From Pseudomonadota bacterium (GTDB lineage: Bacteria; Bdellovibrionota; UBA2428): a DNA stretch of 64,000 nt. The notes beneath the pieces are model-generated. The model was given only the letters and a program-made list of their open reading frames with translations. It ran no database searches and had not been told where the DNA came from. The position numbers were made by a program, and so were the translations under genes. This document shows positions 53,476 through 62,246 of the stretch, piece by piece; the first letter of the stretch is position 1, and every line of letters begins with the position of its first letter. Where the stretch lies: positions 1-64,000 of the forward strand of contig JAGNHS010000007.1 in assembly GCA_018001635.1 (NCBI GenBank), written 5' to 3'.

Positions 53476-54903
53476 TTATTGAAGATTATCATAGCTTTTA
53501 CGGTAGAGCATCCAAGTCGATCCCGAGAATAGGGCGCTTTGAAAAGTCTTGATGAGCTTAAATTTTCCCATCTCTGGAATTGAAAGCTCTGACTTTTCTT
53601 CAAAGCCCGTAAAAACTTGACCTTCTATATACCAATCATCACCTTTAACTTTAATTTGGGGATTTGAGATCAGGGCAGGGTTGAAGATTTTGTTAAAGGG
53701 ATGCAGACTTTCCGAGTAAAAGTTGAAGAGTCGTAAATCGCGGTTGCTCTTAATTCCAACATTGATTATGTCGTTGGGACTATTGGCCAGAATATAATTT
53801 ATAGCTTTTGAGTATTGACCTCTCCCATATTTAAGAAAAATTGAATAATTCCATAAATTAGATATAGCAAAAACAAATAAGAATACTTTTACTAAATTTC
53901 TTAAAAACGGTTTAGAACTTTTTAAGAGAAATTCACAGGCATCAATTAAAAAGTAAATAAAAACAAAATAACTAAGCAAGAAATATCTTGGGTAGGGAGT
54001 GTTGTTTAAAAAATAATATTTTGTAACTAAGAAGGAGAAAACAGGTGAAATAAAAGAAACTAAAAACGTGATAAATATTTTTTCACGAGTTTTAGTGTCG
54101 GCGTGTGAGATAAAGTCTCTACTTTTCAATAGGACTAAAATTGTTAAAAGTAAAAAAATTGTCGCAAGAGTCAACTCTCTAGTTAAATACAAATCAGATA
54201 GATCGCCAAGAAATTTCAGTGGAGCTCTGTTGGGGCCGCCACCAATTTTTATATGTCTAAGGTCTATAAAATGTAGAAAAATTAAAAAAATCAAAGAAGG
54301 TGCTTCAAATATTATTGTGTTGAGTAGGGCTCGGCTGGTCTTTTGGCCCTTATTGATTAGACGGATAAAGTGACAAATAGCCAAGGAGAGTGCCATTGAA
54401 GCAAAGCTTAGATGCGATAAAAAAGCTAAAACCTGAAAAGAATGGAAAAGAAAATAGTCTCGTGGGGTGTTAATTTCTCTTTGAAATTTTAAAAGACTTA
54501 AGTAGGCGAAAAGAATTAAATAAGTATAGCCTCTGACCTCAGTTCCAAAATGAATCAGCGGAAATGATAGACCCATTAAAATGAGACTAAGACTGATTTT
54601 GATTTTATCTTTTGAATTGGAATTTACAATTAGAAATAACAACGAAACAGAGGCTATGAGCGCAGGTATTCTTGCTAAAGCTAAAACGTTAAATTTATAT
54701 AAAAGCCATAAAATAATAGAATTTAAATAATGATTGTTATCGATGCGTATTGATGTAAAAATCTTGTCGAGACTATCAAGAGTGACTATATTGGAAAAAC
54801 TCCAAATTTCGTCAATCCAAAAATCATTTTTAATGGCAAGGAATCTGATTATTACTAAAAATATTAGACTGAGTGAAAGGCCAAATTTCCAATTAATTCT
54901 CAT
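53476..54903 (-). CDS. GT-C-fold membrane glycosyltransferase-like protein (copy 1)
   Basis: The 475-residue protein has about ten membrane helices. The first luminal loop has KNDFWIDEIW, the acidic motif of GT39/ArnT-like enzymes, then DNNHYLNS, and FPLIHFGTEVRGYTYL contains the Arg-Gly-Tyr typical of the family. The C-terminal part is periplasmic (SALFSGSTWMLYR near the end). Such enzymes use polyprenyl-phosphate sugars to glycosylate lipids or proteins. The target is unknown. It is a tandem paralogue of the next gene upstream, overlapping it by 11 bases, and is embedded in the nucleoside operon. Confidence 0.85.
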   Translation of the reverse strand: MRINWKFGLSLSLIFLVIIRFLAIKNDFWIDEIWSFSNIVTLDSLDKIFTSIRIDNNHYLNSIILWLLYKFNVLALARIPALIASVSLLFLIVNSNSKDKIKISLSLILMGLSFPLIHFGTEVRGYTYLILFAYLSLLKFQREINTPRDYFLFHSFQVLAFLSHLSFASMALSLAICHFIRLINKGQKTSRALLNTIIFEAPSLIFLIFLHFIDLRHIKIGGGPNRAPLKFLGDLSDLYLTRELTLATIFLLLTILVLLKSRDFISHADTKTREKIFITFLVSFISPVFSFLVTKYYFLNNTPYPRYFLLSYFVFIYFLIDACEFLLKSSKPFLRNLVKVFLFVFAISNLWNYSIFLKYGRGQYSKAINYILANSPNDIINVGIKSNRDLRLFNFYSESLHPFNKIFNPALISNPQIKVKGDDWYIEGQVFTGFEEKSELSIPEMGKFKLIKTFQSALFSGSTWMLYRKSYDNLQ

Positions 54904-56350
54904 GGATCATTTGAGGTGACTCTGGGTTATTGTTTTTATAAAGAGCCCAGGTGGCCCCAGAAAATAGTGCGCTGGGAAATTCCGCGATGTAATTCATCGT
55001 CGAGCCATTCAGCATTCTTAGGCTTGAAGCTAATTTTTCGCCCTTAAAAATATAAGCTCTTATGGCCCAGTGATCCTCAACTCTTTGATAGCGTCCTGAG
55101 TATGGAACTATAAAAAATCGTTTAGTTTTATCTCCATATTGTCCTATGAAGATGCTAGCCAAAGAACAATCTCTAAAATTTATGCAGGTGATAACAACAT
55201 CTTTTCCTTTGGAGTTTTCATTTATATATTCGACAGCTTTTTTGTATTGCCCTCTTCCATATGAATAGAATTCTTTAAAGTTATGAAAGTTGGCAAAAAG
55301 AAAAAATACTAAAAAGGACACCGCGCAGACTAGGCGGGTGTTTAGTTTTTTATTGAATTCTTGCGCTAAAATTGGAATGAGGAAAATGAGAAGAAAAAGG
55401 TAACTGACTATAAAGTGTCTTGGAAATGGTGGTGATTTAGAAAAATAATAAGTTGAAAAAATAAAATTGAAAAGTGGAACAATTATAAAAATTAAAATTC
55501 CAAAAATGATATTTTCAAAATGCCAGAAACCCTTTCTCATCCAGTTCTTGCGGGTTAGTAATAAAAGAATAAGATATATCGATCCAAGGCAGAGTGCGTA
55601 TAAATGATTTCTTGAAAGAAAGAGATCAGACATGTCGTTTAAAAATCCGAAAAAAGGTCTTTGAGGCCCCCCTCCCACTTTAATGTGCCTAATGTTTACA
55701 AAATAAAGGATGCTTACAAAAACTAAAGAAGGGGCCTCAAGCTTAATGGTCTGCCAAAGGCTTTTGTAGATATTTTTTTCTTCATTAAATTTTTTTATAA
55801 AGAATTTAATTCCTAACGATAGCGCAATAGAAGAAAAGCTTAAATGAGATAAGAAACCTAGACACTGACTCATGTGAAAGGTCCAGTAAGTTTTTTTCCT
55901 TTGATCTATTTTATCTATTAAAAAAAACGAAAGAATAGAGAAAAAAAACAGTGACGAATATCCTCTGGCTTCTGTTCCAAAATGAATTAAGGGAAAGTTA
56001 GCACCAAAAATAATTAGGGAAAATAGGAATTGACTCTTATCCTTCCTAAAGTGCCATGTGACTAAAGCTAGGGTAAGAATGCTGAAAATAAGAGAGGGCA
56101 ATCGAGCTAGCCGGAGCCAATTTAACTTAAGAAGGATATAAAGTGAGCAACTGTTTAGATGGTGATTGTTGTCGTGATGAATTTCTGTAAAAACGCCCCA
56201 AAGGCTTTTAATGTGTTTTATTCTCTCAATGCTCCAGGCCTCATCAAGCCAGAAGTCATTGAAAACTGAAAATATTCTAAGTTGAATACAAGCCCAAAAT
56301 AATAGAATTAAAAAGGTGACTTGTGCTTTATTTAATTTAAGGTTTCGCAG
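54893..56350 (-). CDS. GT-C-fold membrane glycosyltransferase-like protein (copy 2), non-canonical start
   Basis: A conventional caller would begin at TTG 56101 (402 residues), but homology to copy 1 continues 83 codons further upstream. It includes NDFWLDEAWSIERI, DNNHHLNS and RLARLPSL, matching copy 1. No ATG, GTG or TTG occurs in that stretch. The likely start is CTG 56350 (GGGGA six bases upstream), or ATT 56356, giving about 485 residues with a basic N-terminus (RNLKLNK) and then a helix. It overlaps the end of deoA. It is probably a functional GT-C enzyme; a start-codon-mutated pseudogene is the alternative. Confidence 0.78.
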   Translation of the reverse strand: MRNLKLNKAQVTFLILLFWACIQLRIFSVFNDFWLDEAWSIERIKHIKSLWGVFTEIHHDNNHHLNSCSLYILLKLNWLRLARLPSLIFSILTLALVTWHFRKDKSQFLFSLIIFGANFPLIHFGTEARGYSSLFFFSILSFFLIDKIDQRKKTYWTFHMSQCLGFLSHLSFSSIALSLGIKFFIKKFNEEKNIYKSLWQTIKLEAPSLVFVSILYFVNIRHIKVGGGPQRPFFGFLNDMSDLFLSRNHLYALCLGSIYLILLLLTRKNWMRKGFWHFENIIFGILIFIIVPLFNFIFSTYYFSKSPPFPRHFIVSYLFLLIFLIPILAQEFNKKLNTRLVCAVSFLVFFLFANFHNFKEFYSYGRGQYKKAVEYINENSKGKDVVITCINFRDCSLASIFIGQYGDKTKRFFIVPYSGRYQRVEDHWAIRAYIFKGEKLASSLRMLNGSTMNYIAEFPSALFSGATWALYKNNNPESPQMIHEN

Positions 56351-57675
56351 ACTAATTCCCCAGGCTCCTCAATCTTATCATCGCTAATAGAAAAGATTTC
56401 GGAAAGGGCTTGCTGAACTTTTTTCCACTGAGTCACGTGAGCCAGGTGGGCCTTGAGCAAAGTGTCGCCTTCTTTTACTTTTTGTCCAACAAAACTTAAA
56501 ATTTCAAATCCAATGCGGGGATCTATACGATCTTCTTGTTTTTGGCGCCCTATCCCAATTTCAACACCCAGTTTACCAAGTTTAAGTGAGTGCACTTTAT
56601 TAACAAAACCTGCTTTGGGGGATTTGTATTCAAATACTTGATTTGCTTTAGGGAGCTTTAACCACCATTCTTTTTCGGCTCGTTGCAATTCACATAATTT
56701 TAGAAAATAGTCATACCCTAATTTTGAATCCAAATACTTTTGGCATTCTTCATAGGCCTCAGAGTAATTTTTACGTGTATTAGAAAGAGTGGCCATGTTT
56801 GCGGCTAGGGCGCAGCAGAGATTTCTTAATGGACGAGAAATCTTTTTATGAAGCTCGCTAGGATATTCATTTTTTAAAATCCAGAGACTTTCTTCAACTT
56901 CAAGTGCGTTTCCGATCATCACACCCAGGGGTTCTTCCATTCTAGTGATGCAGGCTCTAGCCTTAAGTCCAACATCTCTTGAGGTGTCTACAAGGGAGCG
57001 GGCTAACTTTTGAGCGTCTTGAAAAGAGCTCATAAAAGCTCCCTCTCCAAACTTTACATCGTAAACAATGTTGTCGACGCCTTCGGCCCATTTTTTTGAA
57101 ACGATAGACGCTGTAATTAGAGGAATGTTGTCGACGCATCCCGTGACGTCTCGGAGTGCGTAAAGTTTTTTGTCAGCTGGGCAAAGTGTAGCTGTTTGCG
57201 AGAGCATACAAGCGTGAATTGTTTTTAAAGCATGTTGTCTTTCTTCAGGACTCAAATCCATTTCGAATCCGGGAATCGAATAAAGTTTATCTACAGTCCC
57301 GCCCGTGTGTCCAAGCCCTCGTCCGCTCATCATGGGAACTATGAGATCTAAATGAACAGCTAATGGAACCAAAATAAGCGAAACCTTATCGCCGACTCCC
57401 CCTGTAGAGTGCTTGTCCGCAAGAGCTCGTGAAGGAAAAGTTTTTTTCAGATCTTCCCAATGAAGGGATTCTCCTGAAGCTTTAATCTCTCGTGTTAAAG
57501 CCATGGTTTCGTTTCTGTTGAGACCATTCAAATAGGCGGCCATAATCCATGCCGTGAGTTGATAATCCGTGATGTCACCACTTAAAAAACCTTGAACCAG
57601 ATCTCGAATTTCATCCGAAGACATTTCTCCGAGTTGTTGTTTTTTTCTGATGAGATCGACGGCGCTTGTTTTCAT
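56332..57675 (-). CDS. deoA: Thymidine/pyrimidine-nucleoside phosphorylase
   Basis: The start is ATG 57675 (447 residues), whose ATGA overlaps the deoB stop; a longer frame to 57726 is unlikely. Motifs are the N-terminal helical segment (LIRKKQQLGEMSSDEIRDLVQGF), the phosphate loop KHSTGGVGDKVSLILVPLA, MSGRGLGHTGGTVDKLYSIPG and VDNIVYDVKFGEGAFM. It phosphorolyses thymidine or deoxyuridine to base and deoxyribose-1-phosphate. It lies between deoB and the GT-C genes. Confidence 0.96.
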   Translation of the reverse strand: MKTSAVDLIRKKQQLGEMSSDEIRDLVQGFLSGDITDYQLTAWIMAAYLNGLNRNETMALTREIKASGESLHWEDLKKTFPSRALADKHSTGGVGDKVSLILVPLAVHLDLIVPMMSGRGLGHTGGTVDKLYSIPGFEMDLSPEERQHALKTIHACMLSQTATLCPADKKLYALRDVTGCVDNIPLITASIVSKKWAEGVDNIVYDVKFGEGAFMSSFQDAQKLARSLVDTSRDVGLKARACITRMEEPLGVMIGNALEVEESLWILKNEYPSELHKKISRPLRNLCCALAANMATLSNTRKNYSEAYEECQKYLDSKLGYDYFLKLCELQRAEKEWWLKLPKANQVFEYKSPKAGFVNKVHSLKLGKLGVEIGIGRQKQEDRIDPRIGFEILSFVGQKVKEGDTLLKAHLAHVTQWKKVQQALSEIFSISDDKIEEPGELVCETLN

Positions 57676-58904
57676 GAAGGATTTCCCGTGAGATGTTTTA
57701 GTAAGTTGTGAGTTTCTGGATAACAAGCCAGGAGCGGACTTTCCTTTTCAAGGCCTAAGGCATCTAGGCAAAGTCGTGCAACGTGACCAAAGCCATTTAA
57801 AAATCCTAAGTGAATTGGATAAAAATTAGGACTTTTTGAAAAAACAAAAAGAGGCACATTTTCTCTAGTATGGTCGTTGCCTTTATAGGTGGGGTCGTTT
57901 CCATGGTCGGCTGTAATAATGAGTAAATCATCTTCACTTAAGGCGGATTCAAGTTGGGGGATTTTTGCATCAAAAGCTAGAATACAGTCACCATAACCCT
58001 TGGGGTCTCTGCGATGACCATAATGCATGTCGAAGTCTATAAGGTTAGCAAATATTAAACCGGATTGATTTTTAGTTTCTTTGAGAAAGCTTAAGACACC
58101 TTCAAAAGTTTTTTCGTTGTTTCCCGTAGGATTACTCATCGTGACTGAGCGATAGGCAAAAATGTCTTTAATTTTTCCAACTCCCGCAACAAATTTATTA
58201 TTTTTAACAATGAGATCGAGCATATTATTGGGCGGGGGAGGAATGCTAAAATCTTTTCTGTGTTCAGTTCTTTTAAAGGATCCTGGCTGACTTCCGACAA
58301 AGGGTCTAGCGATAACTCTGCCTATATGAAGTGGATCCATAAATTTTCGTGCCGATTGGCAAATGGAGTAGAGTCGCTCGAGACCAAAACTTTCTTCAGA
58401 GCATGCAATTTGTAAAACGCTATCAGCGGAAGTGTAAACGATAGGTTTTGATGATTGAATATGCTCCACTCCATATTCATCTATTATGGCTGTTCCAGAG
58501 GCTGATTTGTTTCCAAGATAACCTTTAAGATTATTGACCTTCGCCCATTCGTCGAGCAGATCTTTTGGAAAACCATCAGGATATGTTGGAAATTGATTTT
58601 TAATAAGTGAACCTGCAATCTCCCAATGACCAGTGGTTGTGTCTTTACCGGGTGATCTTTCCATCATAATACCGTGAGCTGCCTGAGGAGCCGGAATTTG
58701 AGGATTTTTTAATTGAGGTAAAATTTCAGATAAGCCCCAGCGACAAAGATTGGGGGCTTCAAAATTATAAGAGTGAGATTTAAACCATTCTACAATGTGT
58801 CTTAAAGTATGAGAGCCGGCGTCGCCAAAGTCTTTGGCGTCTTTAGCTTCACCAATTCCTACGGAGTCTAAAACTAAAAGTACAACTCTTTTAAAGGGCT
58901 TCAT
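57672..58904 (-). CDS. deoB: Phosphopentomutase
   Basis: The 410-residue alkaline-phosphatase-superfamily enzyme has LLVLDSVGIGEAKDAKDFGDAGSHTLRHI at the N-terminus. Metal motifs are TADHGNDPTYKGNDHTRENVPL near the C-terminus, and the DeoB cap-domain segment DTTTGHWEIAG and TSADSVLQIA are present. It converts (deoxy)ribose-1-phosphate to the 5-phosphate. Start and stop overlap neighbours by 4 bases, indicating coupled translation with deoC and deoA. Confidence 0.97.
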   Translation of the reverse strand: MKPFKRVVLLVLDSVGIGEAKDAKDFGDAGSHTLRHIVEWFKSHSYNFEAPNLCRWGLSEILPQLKNPQIPAPQAAHGIMMERSPGKDTTTGHWEIAGSLIKNQFPTYPDGFPKDLLDEWAKVNNLKGYLGNKSASGTAIIDEYGVEHIQSSKPIVYTSADSVLQIACSEESFGLERLYSICQSARKFMDPLHIGRVIARPFVGSQPGSFKRTEHRKDFSIPPPPNNMLDLIVKNNKFVAGVGKIKDIFAYRSVTMSNPTGNNEKTFEGVLSFLKETKNQSGLIFANLIDFDMHYGHRRDPKGYGDCILAFDAKIPQLESALSEDDLLIITADHGNDPTYKGNDHTRENVPLFVFSKSPNFYPIHLGFLNGFGHVARLCLDALGLEKESPLLACYPETHNLLKHLTGNPS

Positions 58905-59566
58905 TTTAATTCACCAAGAATTTTAACTCCTGAAGAACTTCCAATTCGAGTAGCTCCAGCATCAATAAAGGCCAGGCACTGTTCTAGACTTCGAATGCCG
59001 CCGCTAGCTTTAACGCCAAGTCGATTGTCTACGCATTGTTTCATTAATGACACGGCTTCAATTGTTGCGCCCCCATCGGAGAATCCGGTAGAAGTTTTAA
59101 CAAAAGCAGCGCCCGCTTCTTCGGAAACTTTGCAGGCCATTTTTATTTGTTCGGCATTCAAATAAGATGTTTCAAGAATAACTTTGAGTGGAACTTTTTC
59201 ACAGATTTTTACAAGTTCGGATACGTCTTTTGAAACTTCATTCCAAGAGGAGTCTAAACAAGCTCCAATATCAATAACCATATCGATTTCCTGGGCCCCC
59301 TGGTCTATGGCCCATCGAGCCGTGTGAGCTTTGCTTAAAGTTCCGTCGGCACCGAGTGGAAAGCCAACAACGGTTATAGGGAGTGCGCTGCTATTTTTGA
59401 GAAGTTTTGAGCAAAGGGGAATCCACTTAGGATTGACGCACACAGAGTAGAATGAGTTGTCTATAGCTTCGCCGCAAAGCTTTTCAATCTCCGATTGTCT
59501 GGCATTGGCCCGAAGAAGGGTATGGTCGAAATATAGAGCGAGTTCTTTTCTTTGTAGTTTTGACAT
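58901..59566 (-). CDS. deoC: Deoxyribose-phosphate aldolase
   Basis: The start is ATG 59566 (221 residues, normal for the short type); upstream in-frame codons run into the divergent promoter region. Motifs are YFDHTLLRANA, EIDMVIDIGACLDSSWNEV, KVILETSYL, the Schiff-base lysine in FVKTSTGF, and GVKASGGIRS. It splits deoxyribose-5-phosphate into acetaldehyde and glyceraldehyde-3-phosphate. It is the first gene of the nucleoside operon. Confidence 0.96.
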   Translation of the reverse strand: MSKLQRKELALYFDHTLLRANARQSEIEKLCGEAIDNSFYSVCVNPKWIPLCSKLLKNSSALPITVVGFPLGADGTLSKAHTARWAIDQGAQEIDMVIDIGACLDSSWNEVSKDVSELVKICEKVPLKVILETSYLNAEQIKMACKVSEEAGAAFVKTSTGFSDGGATIEAVSLMKQCVDNRLGVKASGGIRSLEQCLAFIDAGATRIGSSSGVKILGELK

Positions 59567-59600
59567 CTTTGCCTGTGCTAATGAATACATGTAAAGAGTC

Positions 59601-60731
59601 ATGCCCATCAACTTTAATTTTGCTCTTTTGAGCGGCTTTATTAGCTTTGTCTTTGTGGTTTTAATGGTCCCTTTTATTATTCGCGTTTGTCTTCGCTATA
59701 ATTGGGTTGATCAACCGGGCGATCGTAAAGTTCATAAATATCCAATACCTCGACTAGGTGGGGTGAGTATTTTTATAGCCACTTGGTTGGGTTATTTATT
59801 CTATTTGTGGGTGGCACATGGTTTTGAAGAAAAGGCCGTTTTAGGGAGCTTAAAAGTATTTTTTGGTCCTTCATTGTTGATTTTTCTATTAGGGATTTAT
59901 GACGATATTCATGGTGCCAATGCTATAAAAAAAATTAGTGTTCAATTGGTGGCCGGACTTTGGGCCATTTATGCAGGTGCCAATTCTCCTTTCGCTTTTA
60001 ATCCTTTCATGGGGCAAATTGTGGCTCTTAATGGCGTTGGTATTTGGATTTTAGCCCTCATTTGGATAGTTTTTGTTAGCAATGCCATTAATCTCATCGA
60101 TGGCTTGGATGGTCTCGCCTCGGGTGTGTCGATGATCATTTGTCTTAGTATCTTTTTTATAGCTAAGGCGCTTGGACTTAATAATGTGGCTTATCTTTGC
60201 TTGTCTATGGCGGGAGCTTGTATGGGTTTTCTTTTGTTTAATTCCTCTCCTGCAAAAATATTTTTAGGAGATTCTGGTTCTTTGTTTTTAGGTTTTATGT
60301 TGGCGTGTATTTCTTTAGCGGCCAATGTGAAGAGATCGGCCGCGATAGTGCTTTTGGGGCCTCCTCTGGTTTTGGCGCTTCCTATAATCGACGCTCTTAT
60401 GGCTGTTTCTCGAAGATTTTTTGCGCCTCGTGATGTGATTAATAAAAAATATTCACCGAACAAACCTCTAAAAAGACGTGAAAGAGTTAAATATAGATTT
60501 TTAGAGATATTTAAAGCAGATCAGCATCATCTCCACCACACTCTTCTGAAAATCGGGTTGAGTCCCAGAAGAGCAGTATGGATAATTTATGTTATTACGA
60601 TGTTATTGGGGATTACTGCTTATAGAAGCACTCTCTATGACGCCATTGCTAGCACAATTGCAGTTTTTCTCAGCATATCTTTGGGACTTAATTGGCTTCG
60701 GCGTCGATTGAAGCGCGTTAAGGCACTTTAG
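59601..60731 (+). CDS. WecA/TagO-like undecaprenyl-phosphate sugar-1-phosphate transferase
   Basis: The 376-residue membrane protein has about eleven helices and the polyprenyl-phosphate transferase motifs: RKVHKYPIPRLGG, LLGIYDDIHGANA (DD), NAINLIDGLDGLASG, KIFLGDSGSLFLGF and the HHLHH in DQHHLHHTLLKIGLSPR. It probably transfers GlcNAc-1-phosphate (or a similar sugar) to undecaprenyl phosphate to start O-antigen or another glycan. The donor is not proven. It diverges from deoC with only about 35 bases between. Confidence 0.92.
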   Translation: MPINFNFALLSGFISFVFVVLMVPFIIRVCLRYNWVDQPGDRKVHKYPIPRLGGVSIFIATWLGYLFYLWVAHGFEEKAVLGSLKVFFGPSLLIFLLGIYDDIHGANAIKKISVQLVAGLWAIYAGANSPFAFNPFMGQIVALNGVGIWILALIWIVFVSNAINLIDGLDGLASGVSMIICLSIFFIAKALGLNNVAYLCLSMAGACMGFLLFNSSPAKIFLGDSGSLFLGFMLACISLAANVKRSAAIVLLGPPLVLALPIIDALMAVSRRFFAPRDVINKKYSPNKPLKRRERVKYRFLEIFKADQHHLHHTLLKIGLSPRRAVWIIYVITMLLGITAYRSTLYDAIASTIAVFLSISLGLNWLRRRLKRVKAL

Positions 60732-60818
60732 TAAAAGAATTTGTAGAACTTTTGGGCCTGAATGCTTTTGAAACTATTGCGGATTTTCCAAAGGAGATCT
60801 AAATTAAATTCCAATCTT

Positions 60819-61244
60819 ATGAAGTTTAACTTAAGTTTGCGATTTATTTTGAGCCTGATTGTGATGTTGGGGTTTTCGTTTTCTCCAGTACTTATGGCCC
60901 AAGCCTCTGAAGAAAAATCTGATGATGCTGATTCTGGAATTTCATTTGATGCCAAGGACGCTTTTGGAACAATTTTAGTTGCAGGTTTGGTGGGTGGGGT
61001 GATTGGACTCTCAACTTTACCTTTTTATTCTCATCCCAATAAACATGTTAAAAATATAACCCTAGGTGCGGGTGCGGCCATGATAGGCTCTGCTCTATAT
61101 ATGACCTTTGATCTTGCTAATAATAAAGCTCCTTCGAAAGAAGAGGGCGCGGGACTTTTCCATCAAAACTGGATTTTGGCACCGGCATGGGATCCTTCAA
61201 ATCCAAAGTTGATTGGAATGGACTTTACTTATTTATTTCAATAG
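60819..61244 (+). CDS. Small exported/membrane protein of unknown function
   Basis: From ATG 60819 the protein has 141 residues with a signal peptide (LSLIVMLGFSFSPVLMAQA), then a helix near residue 45 (GTILVAGLVGGVIGLSTL) and another hydrophobic stretch. The frame is also open from ATG 60762. An AAGGAG at 60791 is too far from 60819 for normal use, so the start is uncertain. No family was recognised. It precedes the PspC-like gene by 14 bases. Confidence 0.65.
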   Translation: MKFNLSLRFILSLIVMLGFSFSPVLMAQASEEKSDDADSGISFDAKDAFGTILVAGLVGGVIGLSTLPFYSHPNKHVKNITLGAGAAMIGSALYMTFDLANNKAPSKEEGAGLFHQNWILAPAWDPSNPKLIGMDFTYLFQ

Positions 61245-61258
61245 AAGCGATTTAATTC

Positions 61259-61684
61259 ATGAATCAAAAATTATATCGATCCCACAAATATAAAATGATC
61301 TCTGGTTTTTGTGCGGGAATAGCACTTCAAAAGGGATGGCCCATTTCTTTAGTGAGATTAGCTGTTATTGGAATGTCTTTTTTAACTGGCATTGTTTCGA
61401 TAGCCTATTTGATTGCGTGGTTTATTGTCCCATCGAGTTTAGAAAATCCTGATTTTGATAGCAGGACCGTGAACGACACATTTTTTAGAGCTCGCAAAGG
61501 GGCTCTTTTGGGCGGATTGTGCATGGCTGTTGCTAAGCATTTTGATTGGGATGTTAGTGTTGTGCGTTTGTTTTATGTGATCCTCTCTCTTATGGGGGGC
61601 GGACTTATTATGGGTTATGTTTTTGCATGGATGCTTATACCGGTAGAAGCTGGATCCTTAGAAATAAAAAGTCATTCAACATAA
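61259..61684 (+). CDS. Tandem PspC-domain membrane protein
   Basis: The 141-residue protein contains two PspC-like units in a row: LYRSHKYKMISGFCAGIALQKGW..SLVRLAVIGMSFLTGIVSIAYLIAWFIVP and FRARKGALLGGLCMAVAKHFDW..SVVRLFYVILSLMGGGLIMGYVFAWMLIP. Each ends in a membrane helix followed by a Pro. PspC domains sense or anchor envelope-stress partners. No pspA is nearby. The role is unknown. Confidence 0.85.
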   Translation: MNQKLYRSHKYKMISGFCAGIALQKGWPISLVRLAVIGMSFLTGIVSIAYLIAWFIVPSSLENPDFDSRTVNDTFFRARKGALLGGLCMAVAKHFDWDVSVVRLFYVILSLMGGGLIMGYVFAWMLIPVEAGSLEIKSHST

Positions 61685-61694
61685 GGGAAATTTT

Positions 61695-62246
61695 ATGCAA
61701 AACATTGTTGCTCAAGAAAAATCAAAGTTCGTAACTAATTTGGCTTGGCTCTCAATAGTGGTTTCGGCCCTAATGGTGATTGTGAGCTTATTTCAAAACA
61801 TACTTTTATTTTTCTTTGTTCCCAAAGATCAAATGGATCTCTTTGTATTACAGGCTCAACTTATGGGTAATTTACCCCCAACAGTCTTGTTTGTTCTAAA
61901 ATATTTTAAATATATTTTCTTATCTTTTTTCCTTTTTTCTATTCTATTTTTTTTGATTTCATTGGGATTACTCAAAAGAAAAGAATGGGCGAGAAAGGGG
62001 ACGGTGTTTTTGTTGTGGTTGGGAATAATTCTTTCTGTGGTAGGTGTAATTTTTCAAAATTCTTTTCTGAATCAAGTCGCCAACCCTGCTGCCTTTCCCG
62101 AAAACGCGCAAAAAATCATAGGCATGATGAAAATTGTTTCGTGGATTATGAATATAGCGTTAGTTGGAATTCATTATTGGATTATAAGAAAATTATCTGA
62201 AGAAAAAGTTGTCGAAGAATTTAATAAAAAACTTAAACTAAGCTAG
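61695..62246 (+). CDS. Four-helix membrane protein of unknown function
   Basis: The 183-residue protein has four predicted membrane helices: near residues 15-38, 70-93, 103-121 and 145-163. Short loops and a basic/acidic C-terminal tail (EEKVVEEFNKKLKLS) complete it. No motif was recognised. It lies 10 bases after the PspC-like gene, so the three small membrane genes at 60819-62246 may be one operon. Its end overlaps the convergent map gene by 9 bases. Confidence 0.7.
   Translation: MQNIVAQEKSKFVTNLAWLSIVVSALMVIVSLFQNILLFFFVPKDQMDLFVLQAQLMGNLPPTVLFVLKYFKYIFLSFFLFSILFFLISLGLLKRKEWARKGTVFLLWLGIILSVVGVIFQNSFLNQVANPAAFPENAQKIIGMMKIVSWIMNIALVGIHYWIIRKLSEEKVVEEFNKKLKLS

Noticed and set aside
56332-56371. 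DeoA-GT-C fusion by programmed frameshift
   Set aside because: The overlap lacks a recognisable slippery heptamer followed by a structure; a non-canonical start explains the data more simply.
60728-60955. 75-codon open frame on the minus strand
   Set aside because: It is antisense to the start of the small exported protein gene and the end of the WecA-like gene, with no ribosome-binding site or motif.
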